Shown: in pieces, positions 45,085 through 56,154 of the stretch
How the letters are laid out: each line of letters opens with the position of its first letter
How positions within the stretch are numbered: position 1 is the first letter of the stretch
Assembly (NCBI RefSeq): GCF_023228165.1
Contig: NZ_JALOBS010000021.1
Span: forward strand, 33,516-97,515
Direction: 5' to 3'
Source of the DNA: Methylomonas sp.
GTDB taxonomy: Bacteria > Pseudomonadota > Gammaproteobacteria > Methylococcales > Methylomonadaceae
DNA length: 64,000 bases
Program-made: the position numbers and the translations under genes
Notes under the pieces: model-generated
What the model saw: only the letters and a program-made list of their open reading frames with translations
The model's database searches: none
What the model was told of the DNA's origin: nothing

Positions 45085-46293
45085 ATGTCCGCCGTTTTCA
45101 AGGCTTTAAACCCTAAGTCGGCTAACGCGCTGCAATTTCCCTGCAGACAATGCGGAGCGGTGCTGAAATATGCGCCTGGCACCACGCATTTACTTTGCGA
45201 GCATTGCGGCACGGAAAACGTCATTGAGCTGCGTAGCGAAAAAATTGCAGAATACGATCTCAGGCAAGCCTTACAACAATTAGCCGAAACACCGACAACA
45301 ACAGCGGCCGCGCCCACCATCCATTGCGAAGAATGCGGTGCCGGCTTTCAATTCGAGGCTAAAAATCACGCCGGCGAATGCCCTTTCTGCGGTACGCCGA
45401 TTGTAGCTACCACGGGGCAAATCAAACCCATACAACCTAAGTCGCTGTTACCGTTCGGCATCGACCAGGCCAATGCCCGGCAACGCTTTCAGCAATGGAT
45501 CACCGGATTATGGTTCGCACCGAATGCCGTCAAAAAGTACGCCCGTAGCGATACCAAATTAAGCGGCGTGTATCTGCCGTTTTGGACCTTCGACAGCCAT
45601 ACCGCCACTACATATAGCGGCGAACGCGGCGACGTCTATTACGTTCAAGAACGGGTGCAAGTGGTCAGAAATAACCGCTTGGTTACCGAAACACGGCAAG
45701 TGCCCAAGATTCGCTGGACGCCGGTCAGCGGTCGGGTACAACGTTTTTTCGATGATGTACTGGTGGGCGCCAGCAATTCCTTGCCCCGCAAAATTCTGGA
45801 TGCGCTGCAACCTTGGGATTTGCACAACTTGATTCCCTATGACGAAAATTATTTAAGCGGCTTTCGCAGTGAATACTATCAAGTAGAACTGGCCGACGGT
45901 TTCGACCTGGCCCGGCAAGTCATGGACAACCAAATCTATGCGGACATTTGCCGGGACATCGGCGGCGATCATCAACGCATCCACCAGGTCAACACCCAGC
46001 ACAGCGGCACCACTTATAAACATTGTCTGCTGCCGGTCTGGTCGGCGGCATTTCGTTACCGGGATAAATCCTACCGTTTTGTGGTTAACGGCAGAACCGG
46101 CAAAGTACAGGGCGAGCGACCTTACAGCCCCTGGAAAATTGTCTTTGCCTGCGTGGCGGCCCTACTGTTGGCGGCGGGTGCTTACTACTATTTGGAACAA
46201 TCGGGCGCGCTGGACAACCAACAGACTCATCCCGTCACCATCCAGCCCTACCCCTACCGGCAGCCGCTTGACTATAATTCCTTCCAGAATTAA
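45085..46293 (+). CDS. zinc-ribbon single-pass membrane protein
   Basis: 402 residues. Two zinc ribbons at the N terminus: CRQCG...CEHCG (about 20-40) and CEECG...CPFCG (about 80-105). A long soluble domain follows (about 110-335, with YLPFWTFDSHTATTYSGERG), then one membrane segment near 350-370 (FACVAALLLAAGAYYYL) and a short tail. It resembles uncharacterised 'TFIIB-type zinc ribbon' partners of virion-core SPFH proteins. The ATG follows the previous stop with no gap, so translation is coupled. It is the last gene of the XpaC-TelA-SPFH operon. Confidence 0.85.
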   Translation: MSAVFKALNPKSANALQFPCRQCGAVLKYAPGTTHLLCEHCGTENVIELRSEKIAEYDLRQALQQLAETPTTTAAAPTIHCEECGAGFQFEAKNHAGECPFCGTPIVATTGQIKPIQPKSLLPFGIDQANARQRFQQWITGLWFAPNAVKKYARSDTKLSGVYLPFWTFDSHTATTYSGERGDVYYVQERVQVVRNNRLVTETRQVPKIRWTPVSGRVQRFFDDVLVGASNSLPRKILDALQPWDLHNLIPYDENYLSGFRSEYYQVELADGFDLARQVMDNQIYADICRDIGGDHQRIHQVNTQHSGTTYKHCLLPVWSAAFRYRDKSYRFVVNGRTGKVQGERPYSPWKIVFACVAALLLAAGAYYYLEQSGALDNQQTHPVTIQPYPYRQPLDYNSFQN

Positions 46294-46364
46294 CGCTTTA
46301 TATAGGCCTGTTGATAAAAATTGAAACGCCTACTATGTTTCCCGCAAAAATTGTCACGTCACGA

Positions 46365-46393
46365 TTGCTTAAATGTATTTCATTCTGTACAAT
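46365..46393 (+). promoter_or_regulatory. sigma-70 promoter of tRNA-Phe
   Basis: -35 TTGCTT (46365-46370) and -10 TACAAT (46388-46393) with 17-nt spacing. Predicted transcription starts about 40 nt before the tRNA, leaving a short 5' leader. Confidence 0.7.
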
Positions 46394-46440
46394 GGCCGGA
46401 TTGTTGACTACTTGCTGTCAGCAACAAGCAATAATTAAAT

Positions 46441-46516
<76 letters not shown>

Positions 46517-46540
46517 TGCTTACCCGGTTTTTTCTCAAAG

Positions 46541-46566
46541 AGCCCCTTCATGGGGTTTTTTGTTTT
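46541..46566 (+). terminator. terminator after tRNA-Phe
   Basis: CCCC (46543-46546), loop TTCAT, GGGG (46552-46555), then a run of six T, 27 nt after the tRNA. Confidence 0.75.
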
Positions 46567-46616
46567 AAGGGCTTTAGGGCTTTAACAAGTCCATTGGGTT
46601 TATAGATGTTTATGGA

Positions 46617-46641
46617 AGAGCCTGAGGCTCTTTTTTTTTGT
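46617..46641 (+). terminator. strong hairpin with T-run just upstream of rimP
   Basis: AGAGCC (46617-46622), loop TGA, GGCTCT (46626-46631), followed by a run of T to about 46639. It lies in the rimP leader, 22 nt before the start codon. It may be the second of two terminators insulating the operon from the tRNA, or an attenuator of rimP-nusA. Confidence 0.7.
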
Positions 46642-46662
46642 GTTTTATAAGGCGAAGCGGAA

Positions 46663-47148
46663 ATGAAACTGGCTCCAGAGCACTTGGTGGAATTGATCGA
46701 ACCAATTGTCGAAGGTCTTGGTTACGAATGCGTGGGGATTGAATACAACCCTCACCCGCAGCATGGCATGCTGCGCATTTACATCGACAGCGAAAACGGC
46801 ATTTTAGTGGACGACTGTACTAAAGTCAGCCATCAACTGAGCGGCATGCTGGATGTGGAAGATCCGATTCAAGGTGAATATCAATTGGAAGTATCATCGC
46901 CTGGCGAAGACAGGCCGTTTTTCAAGCTTAGCCAGTTTGAAAAATATATTGGCAGCACAGTGAATGTCAGCCTTTTCAAACCCATTGATAAACGCAGAAA
47001 AATTATCGGCCTGATTCAGGCCGTCGACGGTGACGATGTCATGTTAACGGAAGGCGAGCAGACGCTTAAAGTGCCCTTTCAAGCAATGAGCAAGGCGCGT
47101 TTGGTGCCGGAATATTTACTCAAAAAAGGAGGACGTAGTGGCAAATAA
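46663..47148 (+). CDS. rimP: ribosome maturation factor RimP
   Basis: 161-residue RimP, needed for 30S subunit maturation. N-terminal alpha-beta domain with [20 protein letters not shown] and [20 protein letters not shown], then [20 protein letters not shown] and a C-terminal SH3-like domain (about 95-155). Length is close to E. coli's 150. It overlaps nusA by 11 nt and heads the classical rimP-nusA-infB-rbfA-truB-rpsO-pnp cluster. Confidence 0.96.
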   Translation: MKLAPEHLVELIEPIVEGLGYECVGIEYNPHPQHGMLRIYIDSENGILVDDCTKVSHQLSGMLDVEDPIQGEYQLEVSSPGEDRPFFKLSQFEKYIGSTVNVSLFKPIDKRRKIIGLIQAVDGDDVMLTEGEQTLKVPFQAMSKARLVPEYLLKKGGRSGK

Positions 47149-48649
47149 AGAAATTTTATTAGTGGCGGATGTTTTTGCCAACGAAAAAGAAATCGACAAG
47201 GAAATTATCTTTCAGGCCATTGAGTCCGCCTTAGAAGCCGCGACCGTCAAACGCTATGAAAACCCTATCAAGGCGCGCGTAGCCATCAATCGCCATACCG
47301 GCGATTATCTTACTTACCGCCGCTGGCAAGTGGTGGCCGCCAACCCCGACATCAACGGCGACGTAGAATTTCCCAGCTGGCAAGTCCTGCAGGAAGTAGC
47401 ACAGATCGACACCCCGGACATTCAAGTCGGCGATTACGTCGAGGAAGAAATCGAATCCGTGGCCTTCTGCCGAATCGCGGCACAAACCGCCAAACAGGTT
47501 ATCATTCAAAAAGTTCGCGAAGCCGAGCGCAAGAAAATCGTCGAAGCCTATCAGGACCGGGTGGGCGAACTGATAACCGGGGTAGTCAAGCGCCTGGAAA
47601 AAGGCAGCATCTACCTGGATTTGGGCGGCCATGTCGAAGCCTATATTGCCCGCGAAGATATGATACCCAGAGAACCTGTACGCATGGGCGATCGGGTACG
47701 TGGTTATCTCAAAGATGTGCGCTCCGAACCGCGCGGCCCACAGTTATTTGTCAGCCGCACCGCGCCGGAATTGCTGATTGCCTTGTTCCGCCTGGAAGTC
47801 CCCGAAGTCGGCGAAGGCATGATCGACATTATTGCCGCTGCCCGCGACCCGGGTTCCCGCGCTAAAATTGCCGTCAAGGCCAACGACCCTCGTCTGGACC
47901 CGGTCGGCGCCTGCGTCGGCATGCGCGGCTCGCGAGTACAAGCCATTTCCAACGAACTGGCCGGCGAGCGAGTGGACATTATTTTATGGAACCCCAACGA
48001 AGCGCAGTTTGTTATCAACGCCATGTCGCCGGCTGAAATTCAGTCTATCGTGGTTGACGAAGACAAACACAGCATGGATGTGGCGGTCACCAGCGACAGT
48101 TTGTCCCAAGCGATCGGCCGCGGCGGTCAAAACGTCCGTCTAGCATCGGAGCTGACCGGCTGGGAACTGAATATTCAGGATGCCTCGCAAGTCGATAAAA
48201 ACCTGGACGAAACCGCGGCGAAAGCCAAACAAGAATTTATGAAATTACTGGACGTCGATGAAGAAATCGCCGACGTCCTGGTGGAAGTGGGCCTGAGCAA
48301 CATTGAAGAAATCGCCTACATCCCGGTCGACGAAATGCTGGAAATCGAAGGCTTTGACGAAGAGTTGGTCGAAGCCTTACGCAGTCGCGCCAAGGACGCT
48401 TTATTAATTAAAGCCATCGCTTCCGAAGAAAAAATCGAAACGTCGGAACCCAGCCCCGAATTGCTGGCCTTGGACCAGATGGACATCAAATTGGCGCACG
48501 AAATGGCCGCCAAGGGCATTGTCACCTTGGACGATTTGGCCGAGCAGTCGATCGACGACATTATCGAATTTACCGGCATGGATGAAGATCGAGCAGGTAA
48601 ACTTATTATGAAAGCCCGCGAATCATGGTTCGCTGAGGACAAGGGCTAA
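47138..48649 (+). CDS. nusA: transcription termination/antitermination factor NusA
   Basis: 503 residues from GTG 47138 (AAAGGAGG just before). Order: N-terminal RNA-polymerase-binding domain (about 1-130), S1 (about 135-200; [17 protein letters not shown]), two KH domains (about 205-345; [41 protein letters not shown]) and two C-terminal acidic repeats (about 365-500), as in gammaproteobacteria such as E. coli (495). It modulates pausing, termination and antitermination. It overlaps rimP and is 14 nt from infB. Confidence 0.98.
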   Translation: MANKEILLVADVFANEKEIDKEIIFQAIESALEAATVKRYENPIKARVAINRHTGDYLTYRRWQVVAANPDINGDVEFPSWQVLQEVAQIDTPDIQVGDYVEEEIESVAFCRIAAQTAKQVIIQKVREAERKKIVEAYQDRVGELITGVVKRLEKGSIYLDLGGHVEAYIAREDMIPREPVRMGDRVRGYLKDVRSEPRGPQLFVSRTAPELLIALFRLEVPEVGEGMIDIIAAARDPGSRAKIAVKANDPRLDPVGACVGMRGSRVQAISNELAGERVDIILWNPNEAQFVINAMSPAEIQSIVVDEDKHSMDVAVTSDSLSQAIGRGGQNVRLASELTGWELNIQDASQVDKNLDETAAKAKQEFMKLLDVDEEIADVLVEVGLSNIEEIAYIPVDEMLEIEGFDEELVEALRSRAKDALLIKAIASEEKIETSEPSPELLALDQMDIKLAHEMAAKGIVTLDDLAEQSIDDIIEFTGMDEDRAGKLIMKARESWFAEDKG

Positions 48650-48663
48650 GGCAGGAGGATTCT

Positions 48664-51351
48664 ATGAGCGATAAAACAGTACAGGCATTAGCAGAGGTAG
48701 TTGGCATTCCTTTGGAGCGTTTTTTGGAACAACTGAAGGAGGCCGGCTTAACCGCCACCGATCCCGATGATGTCATCAGCGAAGAGGAAAAAGTCAAATT
48801 GCTGGCGCATTTACGTAAACGCCATGGCAAAGCCGATGCCAGCCAAGACAGCAGCACCCCGAAACGCATTACCTTAAAACGCAGCACCAAGACCGAACTC
48901 AGACAGTCGTCCGCACCCGGCACCGGCACCAAAACGGTCAGCGTCGAAGTACGCAAACAAAAAACCTACATCAAACGTAGCGACGCATCCGTCAGCGATG
49001 CGCAAAAAGAGGCGGAGCTGGCCAAACAAGCCCTTGCGGCACTGGAAGCACAAAAACACCAGCAAGCCGCCGAGGAAGAAAAACGCCATCAGCACGAAGC
49101 CCAATTAAAGGCCGAAGCTGAAAAACTGCAACCCGCGCCGGAAGCCGTCAGCGTGCCTGCCGAAGCAGCGCCCGCACCGAAATCGGAACCCCTCATTGCC
49201 GAGACCGCGCCAGTCGAAGCCCCGGTCGCCCCGACACCGGTTGCGGAAAAACCGGAAGTTGCTATTACCCCCCCTCCCGCACCGGCCAAACCTCAAATGA
49301 GTGAAGCCGACCGCCTGGAATATGAAAAGAAACAGCGCTTGGAGGCAGCAGTAGAGCGGAACGCTGAAAAAGTCAGAAAAGCCGCCGAAGCCAAACAGCA
49401 AACCCTGCATAAGAAAAAGCAGGAATTCAAGCCGGCGCGCGGACCGTCTACCGATATTTCCGCCGACACCAGCGATGCTGCCCGTCGAGGTAAAGGCAAA
49501 AAAGGCAAACCCGGCCGCCGCGAAAAACCCGAGCATGAAATCGAACAGCAAGGCGGCAAACATAAATTCGAAAAACCCGTCGCCCCTACCGTATTTGACG
49601 TCACTATTCCGGAAACCATCATCGTTTCCGACTTGGCCGCCAAAATGAACATCAAGGCCGCCGAAGTCATCAAGCACTTGATGAAGCTGGGCATCATGAC
49701 CACCATCAACCAAGCCATCGACCAGGAAACCGCGGTGATTTTGGTGGAAGAGATGGGTCATAAAGCCATCATGCAAAGCGAGGATGATTTCGAACAGGAA
49801 ATGCTGGCCGAAGTACTGGGCGAAACGGAAGAGCAAAAATCACTGCCGCGCGCGCCTATAGTCACCATCATGGGTCACGTCGACCATGGTAAAACCTCCT
49901 TGCTGGATTACATCCGCAAAACCCGTGTCGCCGCCGGCGAGGCTGGCGGTATTACCCAGCATATCGGCGCCTACCAGGTCAAAACCGACCACGGCGCCGT
50001 TACTTTCCTGGACACCCCGGGTCACGCGGCGTTTACCGCCATGCGGGCTCGCGGCGCCGAAGTGACCGACATTGTCATCGTGGTGGTAGCGGCCGATGAC
50101 GGTGTGATGCCGCAGACCAAGGAAGCCATCGAACACGCTCGCGCGGCCAATGTACCTATCATCGTGGCCTTGAACAAAATCGACAAACCGGAAGCCAATC
50201 CGGACAAAGTCATGCAGGAACTGGCTACCTTGAATGTCGTCCCTGAAGAATGGGGCGGCGACGTGCAATTCCTGCGAGTATCCGCCAAAGTCGGTACCGG
50301 TATCGATGAATTGATCGAAGCATTGATTGTACAGGCCGAGGTGCTGGAATTGACCGCGCCCGCCGAAGGCGTGGCGTCCGGTATCTGTATCGAATCGCGT
50401 CTGGATAAAGGCCGAGGCGCCGTGGCTACCGTATTGATTCAGAAAGGCACCTTGAGCAAAGGCGAGTTCGTACTCTGCGGTCACGAATACGGGCGGATTC
50501 GCGCCATGTTCGACGAAAATGCCCACGCCATTAAATCGGCCGGCCCCAGCGCGCCGGTGGAGATCCTCGGTTTATCCGGCACACCGGATGCCGGCGACGA
50601 ATTCCTGGTGGTGCAAAACGAACGTGTGGCTCGCGAATTGGCGGCTCACCGTGAAGACCGTAAAAAATCCAACCGCCACGCGGCCGCTCACGCTTCCAAA
50701 CTGGACGATGTATTCTCCAGAATGACGGCCGGCGAAACCGCCACCTTGAACGTGGTCATCAAAACCGACGTACAAGGCAGCTTGGAAGCTTTGCGAGAAT
50801 CTTTGGTCGGTTTGTCGACGGATGAAGTGCAAGTCAAATGCGTGTACGGCGGCGTGGGCGGCATCAACGAAGGCGACGCCAACCTGGCGCTGGCATCCAG
50901 CGCGATTTTGATCGGCTTTAACGTCCGTGCCGATGCGGTAGCACGTAAATTGATCGAAGAAAAAGACATCGACCTGCATTATTACAGCATCATTTATGAA
51001 GCCATAGACGAAGTCAAACGCGCCATCAACGGTATGTTGGCTCCCGACATCCAGGAAAAAATCGTCGGTCTGGCCGAAGTGCGCGACGTATTCCGCTCGC
51101 CCAAATTCGGTGCGATCGCCGGCTGTATGGTCATCGACGGTTTCGTCAAACGCAACCTGCCGATTCGGGTGCTGCGCGAAAACGTGGTGATTTTCGAAGG
51201 CCAGCTGGAGTCCTTGCGCCGCTTCAAAGACGATGTCGGCGAAGTCAAAATGGGTATGGAATGCGGTATCGGCGTTAAAAACTACAACGACGTCAAACCG
51301 GGTGATCAAATCGAAGTGTTCGAACGCATCGAAGTAAAACGGGAAATATAA
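48664..51351 (+). CDS. infB: translation initiation factor IF-2
   Basis: 895 residues. An N-terminal domain and a long charged, Ala/Pro/Glu-rich linker (about 90-300) precede the GTPase: G1 GHVDHGKT near 405, G3 DTPGH near 445, G4 NKID near 505, then domains II-IV with C-terminal fMet-tRNA-binding region ([20 protein letters not shown]). Delivers initiator tRNA to the 30S subunit. Length matches the long enterobacterial form (890). GGAGGAT precedes the ATG at 5 nt. In other bacteria internal starts give shorter forms; candidates here were not resolved. Confidence 0.98.
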   Translation: MSDKTVQALAEVVGIPLERFLEQLKEAGLTATDPDDVISEEEKVKLLAHLRKRHGKADASQDSSTPKRITLKRSTKTELRQSSAPGTGTKTVSVEVRKQKTYIKRSDASVSDAQKEAELAKQALAALEAQKHQQAAEEEKRHQHEAQLKAEAEKLQPAPEAVSVPAEAAPAPKSEPLIAETAPVEAPVAPTPVAEKPEVAITPPPAPAKPQMSEADRLEYEKKQRLEAAVERNAEKVRKAAEAKQQTLHKKKQEFKPARGPSTDISADTSDAARRGKGKKGKPGRREKPEHEIEQQGGKHKFEKPVAPTVFDVTIPETIIVSDLAAKMNIKAAEVIKHLMKLGIMTTINQAIDQETAVILVEEMGHKAIMQSEDDFEQEMLAEVLGETEEQKSLPRAPIVTIMGHVDHGKTSLLDYIRKTRVAAGEAGGITQHIGAYQVKTDHGAVTFLDTPGHAAFTAMRARGAEVTDIVIVVVAADDGVMPQTKEAIEHARAANVPIIVALNKIDKPEANPDKVMQELATLNVVPEEWGGDVQFLRVSAKVGTGIDELIEALIVQAEVLELTAPAEGVASGICIESRLDKGRGAVATVLIQKGTLSKGEFVLCGHEYGRIRAMFDENAHAIKSAGPSAPVEILGLSGTPDAGDEFLVVQNERVARELAAHREDRKKSNRHAAAHASKLDDVFSRMTAGETATLNVVIKTDVQGSLEALRESLVGLSTDEVQVKCVYGGVGGINEGDANLALASSAILIGFNVRADAVARKLIEEKDIDLHYYSIIYEAIDEVKRAINGMLAPDIQEKIVGLAEVRDVFRSPKFGAIAGCMVIDGFVKRNLPIRVLRENVVIFEGQLESLRRFKDDVGEVKMGMECGIGVKNYNDVKPGDQIEVFERIEVKREI

Positions 51352-51354
51352 TCC

Positions 51355-51756
51355 ATGCCTAAAGAGTTCGGCCGCAGCCAGCGAGTTGCCTCGCAAATGC
51401 AAAAAGAGTTGGCGCTGATCCTGCAACGCGATGTACATGATAGGCGCCTGGGCTTTGTGACCGTCAACGAGGTGGTGTTAAGTAAAGATCTGGCTGTCGC
51501 CAAAATTTACATCACCGTCTTGAATGCCGATGAAGCCGGCAAACTGGCAAACGTTAAGGCATTGAACGAAATGTCGCCGTTTATTCGCCACGAATTGGCT
51601 AAACGCATGCGCTTACGGCATATTTCCGAGCTGCACTTTCATTATGACCATTCCTTCGATACCGGCATGCGCGTTAGCGAACTGCTGCACGATGTGAATG
51701 ACGCTACGACGGCGGACGCTGACGAAACAGACAGCAATCCGCAACAGGACGATTGA
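51355..51756 (+). CDS. rbfA: ribosome-binding factor A
   Basis: 133 residues with a KH-like fold: RSQRVASQMQKELALILQRD at the start, VNEVVLSKDLAVAKIYITVL in the middle and LRHISELHFHYDHSFDTG near 90. It acts in late 30S maturation of 16S rRNA's 5' end and cold adaptation. It follows infB by 3 nt; its TGA overlaps the ATG of truB. Confidence 0.97.
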   Translation: MPKEFGRSQRVASQMQKELALILQRDVHDRRLGFVTVNEVVLSKDLAVAKIYITVLNADEAGKLANVKALNEMSPFIRHELAKRMRLRHISELHFHYDHSFDTGMRVSELLHDVNDATTADADETDSNPQQDD

Positions 51757-52667
51757 TGGCAAAACGCAAGTCCGGGCGCGATGTACACGGCATCGTGCTA
51801 CTCGACAAACGCCTGGGCGTTTCTTCCAATAAAGCCTTGCAGGAAGTACGGCGTTTATTTAACGCCAACAAGGCCGGCCATACCGGCAGCCTGGATCCGC
51901 TGGCTACAGGCCTGTTACCGCTGTGTTTCGGCGAGGCCACCAAGGTATCCGCGCTGATGCTGGATGACGATAAGCGTTATCAGGTAACGCTGCGTTTGGG
52001 TCGGATGACCGATACCGGCGATTGTGAGGGCAACATCGTCAAGGAAATGCCGGTACCCGTGTTTACCGAAGCCGACTTATTGCACAAGTTACAGCGATTT
52101 ACCGGCCCTATCGAGCAAGTACCGCCGATGTATTCGGCCTTGAAGCATCAGGGTAAAAAACTGTATGAACTGGCCCGGGAAGGAAAAACGGTGGAAAGAC
52201 AGTCGCGCCGCATTACGATTTATGCCTTGCATCTGCTCGACTTCGACAGCGAATACATTAGCCTAGCGGTGGAATGCTCCAAAGGCACCTACATCCGCTC
52301 ATTAGCGGAGGACTTGGGGCACGCCATGGGCAGTTGCGCCACCGTTACAGCCCTGCGCCGTATCGCCGCGGGCATGTTCAATCTGGAGAACGCCCATACG
52401 CTTGAGCAACTGGAGGCCATGACCGACGCGGAGCGCATGCAATGCCTGATTGCCGTGGATGCACCATTGCGGCAACTGCCGGCGATTACCTTATCGACCG
52501 AGCAAGCCGCCAGCATCAATCATGGCCAACAAATCCGTATTGACGGCCATGCACCGGGCGCCGTGCGCATGTATAGCGAACAAACCTTTTTAGGTTTGGG
52601 AGAAATCCTTTTGGATGATAAACTAGCGCCGAAAAAGTTATTTAATCTGAACCGTCAAGTTGCTTGA
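51756..52667 (+). CDS. truB: tRNA pseudouridine-55 synthase
   Basis: 303 residues. Makes pseudouridine 55 in the T-loop of tRNAs. The catalytic Asp is in HTGSLDPLATG near 45-50, followed by TKVSALMLDDDKRY and a CSKGTYIRSLAEDLG motif near 175, and ends in a PUA-like domain. I take ATG 51756, overlapping the rbfA stop as TGATG; a TTG one codon earlier is less likely. Confidence 0.97.
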   Translation: MAKRKSGRDVHGIVLLDKRLGVSSNKALQEVRRLFNANKAGHTGSLDPLATGLLPLCFGEATKVSALMLDDDKRYQVTLRLGRMTDTGDCEGNIVKEMPVPVFTEADLLHKLQRFTGPIEQVPPMYSALKHQGKKLYELAREGKTVERQSRRITIYALHLLDFDSEYISLAVECSKGTYIRSLAEDLGHAMGSCATVTALRRIAAGMFNLENAHTLEQLEAMTDAERMQCLIAVDAPLRQLPAITLSTEQAASINHGQQIRIDGHAPGAVRMYSEQTFLGLGEILLDDKLAPKKLFNLNRQVA

Positions 52668-52724
52668 TTATTCAGACAAAAATTCATCCGCTCCTGCACC
52701 CTATTGTGGGAACGGTGATTACTC

Positions 52725-52752
52725 GCCATCAACTCCGATGGCTTTATTTTTA
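52725..52752 (+). terminator. hairpin with T-rich tail between truB and rpsO
   Basis: GCCATC (52725-52730), loop AACTCC, GATGGC (52737-52742), then TTTATTTTT. It is 58 nt after truB and 38 nt before rpsO, consistent with partial termination or attenuation inside the operon. Confidence 0.65.
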
Positions 52753-52779
52753 ACAACATTTAATCGATAGGGATTAAGA

Positions 52780-53049
52780 ATGGCATTAACCGCAGCACAA
52801 AAAAAAGCAGTCGTCGAAGAATATCGTTTGTCGGAATCCGACACCGGTTCCACCGAAGTTCAGGTTGCTTTATTGACCGCCAACATCAATCAGTTGACTC
52901 CTCACTTTGCCGCCAACAAAAAAGACAACCACTCACGCCGTGGTTTATTACGCATGGTTAACCAACGCCGCAAATTGCTGGATTACCTGAAAAACACTGA
53001 CGTGGTCCGTTATCGCTCCTTGATCGAGCGCTTGGGCATTCGTAAGTAA
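52780..53049 (+). CDS. rpsO: 30S ribosomal protein S15
   Basis: 89 residues, the usual S15 length. Family signature [20 protein letters not shown] and the [21 protein letters not shown] helix that grips 16S rRNA helices 20-22. ATAGGGAT precedes the ATG at 8 nt. Its stop is 87 nt before pnp, with a hairpin in between, as in E. coli. Confidence 0.98.
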   Translation: MALTAAQKKAVVEEYRLSESDTGSTEVQVALLTANINQLTPHFAANKKDNHSRRGLLRMVNQRRKLLDYLKNTDVVRYRSLIERLGIRK

Positions 53050-53060
53050 CGTATTTAAAG

Positions 53061-53090
53061 AGACGGCACTTCTGGGTGCCGTTTCTGCTT
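53061..53090 (+). terminator. rpsO-pnp intergenic hairpin
   Basis: GACGGCAC (53062-53069) pairs with GTGCCGTT (53076-53083) around TTCTGG, followed by TCTG rather than a long T-run. In E. coli the equivalent interval has a terminator and an RNase III processing site; either role is possible here. Confidence 0.7.
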
Positions 53091-53136
53091 TATGGCAAAT
53101 TTTCAAAACAACCTTTAAACACAAAGGAACCTTATA

Positions 53137-55215
53137 GTGAATCCTATCAGGAAACAATTTCAGTACGGCGATCGTCTCGTCACGTTAGAAACCGGTGAAA
53201 TAGCCCGCCAAGCCAATGGCGCGGTGATGATTGATGTCGAAGGCACTTCTTTATTGGTGACAGTCGTTGGTAAAAAAGAAGCGACTGGCGGAGACTTTTT
53301 CCCGTTGACCGTTAACTATCAGGAAAAAGCCTTCGCGGCCGGTAAAATACCCGGCGGCTTTTTCAAACGAGAGGGCCGACCCAGCGAAAATGAAACCCTG
53401 ATTTCCCGCCTGATCGACCGGCCTATCCGTCCGTTGTTTCCCGAAGGCTTCACTAACGAAGTACAGATCATTGCTACCGTGGTTTCCCTTAACCCGGAAG
53501 TGGACACCGAGATCCCCGCTCTGCTGGGCGCATCCGCGGCGCTGGCCGTTTCCGGCCTGCCTTTCAACGGTCCATTGGGTGCTGCCTGCGTCGGTTACAA
53601 AGACGGTAACTATTTGCTGAACCCGTCTTTAGCAGCCATGAAGGAATCGCAATTGCAACTGGTGGTTGCCGGCACAGCCAAAGCCGTATTGATGGTGGAA
53701 TCGCAAGCCGATTTACTGCCAGAAGAAGTAATGTTGGGTGCCGTTTTGTTCGGCCACGAACAAATGCAAGTAGCCATCAACGCCATCAACGAACTGGCCG
53801 CCGAAGTCGGCACACCGGCTATGGCCTGGACGCCGGTCGAATCCAACGCCGAACTGAAAGCCGCCGTTGCCGCCGAAGCCGAAGCCGCCATCAAAGCCGC
53901 TTACCAAGTGGCCGAAAAATTGGTTAGACAAGACCAACTTAGCGGCATCCGTAGCGCCGTGGTGGAAAAACTGACCACCGACGACCAATTTGCCGAAAAA
54001 GATATTCGTAATGTCATCGAGCATCTGGAATACGACATCGTGCGCGGCGCGATTTTGAACGACCGCAAACGTATCGACGGCCGCGACCTGACCACTGTCA
54101 GACCGATTACCATTCGTACCGGCGTACTGCCCAGAACTCACGGCTCGGCCCTATTCACCCGCGGCGAAACTCAAGCCATCGTGGTAGCTACTCTGGGTAC
54201 CGAACGTGATGCGCAAATTATCGACGCGCTGTCCGGCGAATACAAAGACCCGTTCATGCTGCATTACAACTTCCCTCCCTACAGTGTGGGCGAAACCGGC
54301 TTTGTCGGCTCGCCAAAACGTCGCGAAATCGGTCACGGCCGTTTGGCGAAACGCGGTGTGGCGGCTGTATTGCCCAACATGGCGGAATTCCCTTACGTGA
54401 TCCGTGTGGTATCGGAAATCACCGAATCCAACGGTTCCAGCTCCATGGCGTCAGTCTGCGGTAGCAGCTTGGCATTAATGGATGCCGGCGTGCCGATCAA
54501 AGCACCTGTGGCCGGTATAGCCATGGGCTTGATCAAAGAAGGCGATCAATTTGCAGTATTGTCCGATATCCTGGGTGACGAAGATCACCTGGGCGACATG
54601 GACTTTAAAGTGGCCGGCTCCGAAAACGGTGTCACCGCCCTGCAAATGGACATCAAAATCGACGGCATCACGCCGGAGATTATGAAAGTCGCCTTGGAAC
54701 AAGCCAAGCACGGTCGTCTGCACATTCTGGGCGAAATGAACAAAGCCTTGTCCGCGACCCGCGAAGAAATGTCCGACTTTGCACCGCGCATCATCACCTT
54801 CAAGATCGATCCGGCGAAAATCCGCGAAGTCATCGGCAAAGGCGGCGTCACCATTCGCGCCATAACCGAACAAACCGGTGCCAGCATTGATTTGACCGAC
54901 GACGGCGTGGTTAACGTCGCTTCCGTCGACAGAGCCGCCGGTGAAGAAGCCAGACGCATGATCGAAGAAATCACTGCTGAAGTCGAAGTAGGCAAAATCT
55001 ACGAAGGCAAAGTAGTCCGTCTGATGGACTTCGGCGCATTCGTCTCCATCCTGCCAGGTAAAGACGGCTTGGTGCACATTTCGCAAATTTCCGAAGAGCG
55101 TGTTGAGAAAGTCAGCGACAAGTTGTCGGAAGGCGATGTGGTTAGGGTTAAGGTGCTGGAGATTGACCGTCAAGGACGGGTGAGATTGAGCATGAAGGAA
55201 ATTGATAGCGAGTAA
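53137..55215 (+). CDS. pnp: polyribonucleotide nucleotidyltransferase
   Basis: 692 residues from GTG 53137 (AAAGGAA upstream). Order: RNase PH domain 1 (about 10-215), helical domain, RNase PH domain 2 (about 310-540; catalytic [20 protein letters not shown]), KH (about 555-610; [14 protein letters not shown]) and S1 (about 620-690). It degrades RNA 3' to 5' using phosphate, in the degradosome. Length is slightly below E. coli (711). Last gene of the cluster, with a clear terminator. Confidence 0.98.
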   Translation: MNPIRKQFQYGDRLVTLETGEIARQANGAVMIDVEGTSLLVTVVGKKEATGGDFFPLTVNYQEKAFAAGKIPGGFFKREGRPSENETLISRLIDRPIRPLFPEGFTNEVQIIATVVSLNPEVDTEIPALLGASAALAVSGLPFNGPLGAACVGYKDGNYLLNPSLAAMKESQLQLVVAGTAKAVLMVESQADLLPEEVMLGAVLFGHEQMQVAINAINELAAEVGTPAMAWTPVESNAELKAAVAAEAEAAIKAAYQVAEKLVRQDQLSGIRSAVVEKLTTDDQFAEKDIRNVIEHLEYDIVRGAILNDRKRIDGRDLTTVRPITIRTGVLPRTHGSALFTRGETQAIVVATLGTERDAQIIDALSGEYKDPFMLHYNFPPYSVGETGFVGSPKRREIGHGRLAKRGVAAVLPNMAEFPYVIRVVSEITESNGSSSMASVCGSSLALMDAGVPIKAPVAGIAMGLIKEGDQFAVLSDILGDEDHLGDMDFKVAGSENGVTALQMDIKIDGITPEIMKVALEQAKHGRLHILGEMNKALSATREEMSDFAPRIITFKIDPAKIREVIGKGGVTIRAITEQTGASIDLTDDGVVNVASVDRAAGEEARRMIEEITAEVEVGKIYEGKVVRLMDFGAFVSILPGKDGLVHISQISEERVEKVSDKLSEGDVVRVKVLEIDRQGRVRLSMKEIDSE

Positions 55216-55237
55216 TTTTTTCGCTGATTGATTTGAG

Positions 55238-55263
55238 AAAGGGCCGAAAGGCCCTTTTTTTTG
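55238..55263 (+). terminator. rho-independent terminator of pnp
   Basis: GGGCC-gaaa-GGCCC (55241-55254), GNRA-like tetraloop, followed by a run of eight T. Confidence 0.9.
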
Positions 55264-55433
55264 TGTCGCTATCGCGACACCAAACCTGAAATCCTATATA
55301 CCCAGCTCGGCAGACATGCTGAACATTATGAAGCAAAATCAATCGCGACTTTTACCGGCATGAATGGTAAGTGATATAAACTAATGGCAAAATAAGCAAT
55401 ATTTTCAAAACATTACCACTCGATAAATTTAGC

Positions 55434-55892
55434 ATGAAAACTTTACTGCAGAACCATGAGCAAGAGATTGAGCGACTGATAGCATCCAGGGTCGCGCAAG
55501 CAAAAGAGATTTGGTTAGCCGAGAGCCGCAAGCTGGAACAGACAATTTCAGACGCCGCGAGTCGCGAAACCGCATTAACCAAAGAAATCAGCGAATTAAA
55601 ACAGAAATTAAAAGAAGCGCGCTCATATAAAGACTATTACTCAAAATTACTGGATGACGCAAAAGCAATCGAACTCGAGTTGCATAGAAAATGTGCAGAT
55701 TACCATGTTAGGCAGCAGGAACTTGAAGAGGCATTAGCCAAATTACAACCTAACTTCCAGGCTATAAATAGCGATGATGCCCGCGCCGCCAAGGTTGATC
55801 TGATTAGACTGGATAATCAAATACATGCCGCTAGAGCCGAGTTGACCAGATTACAAAAGGAAATTGAATTGGCTAATTCAGCCTTGGTTTGA
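55434..55892 (+). CDS. hypothetical coiled-coil protein
   Basis: 152 residues, almost wholly heptad-like helix (for example EIERLIASRVAQAKEIWLAE and ETALTKEISELKQKLKEA). It has no signal, membrane segment or recognised domain. It probably forms an elongated dimer. No partner is evident; neighbours are pnp and a uracil-DNA glycosylase gene. An adjacent ~260-nt gap (55893-56154) shows no supported gene. Confidence 0.6.
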   Translation: MKTLLQNHEQEIERLIASRVAQAKEIWLAESRKLEQTISDAASRETALTKEISELKQKLKEARSYKDYYSKLLDDAKAIELELHRKCADYHVRQQELEEALAKLQPNFQAINSDDARAAKVDLIRLDNQIHAARAELTRLQKEIELANSALV

Positions 55893-56154
55893 GCTAGTAC
55901 AACTGGAGCAGGTAAAAGAAAAACTGCAACAGTACCCACTAACCGAATCGCTCTCTTCCCGCGCCATCGAACATCCGTTACATTTTCTGCTACCAAGGGC
56001 ATTTGACAGCCCGTAGGTGCTGATGAAGCGGGTGTCGAGAACAAGTACTGCGGTTGCCGGTCTGCGAACCGAATTAAACTCACTCGCCGGAGTGGCAACG
56101 CAATACGCTGTCCAATCAGGTAAAATCCTACCGATTTCAACCAAACAGCCAACC

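Noticed and set aside
49105..49836. 243-codon minus-strand frame inside infB (and similar long frames opposite pnp and infB)
   Set aside because: They are exact antisense of well-conserved coding sequence, rich in Phe/Gly from reversed Lys/Glu/Ala codons, and have no ribosome-binding site.
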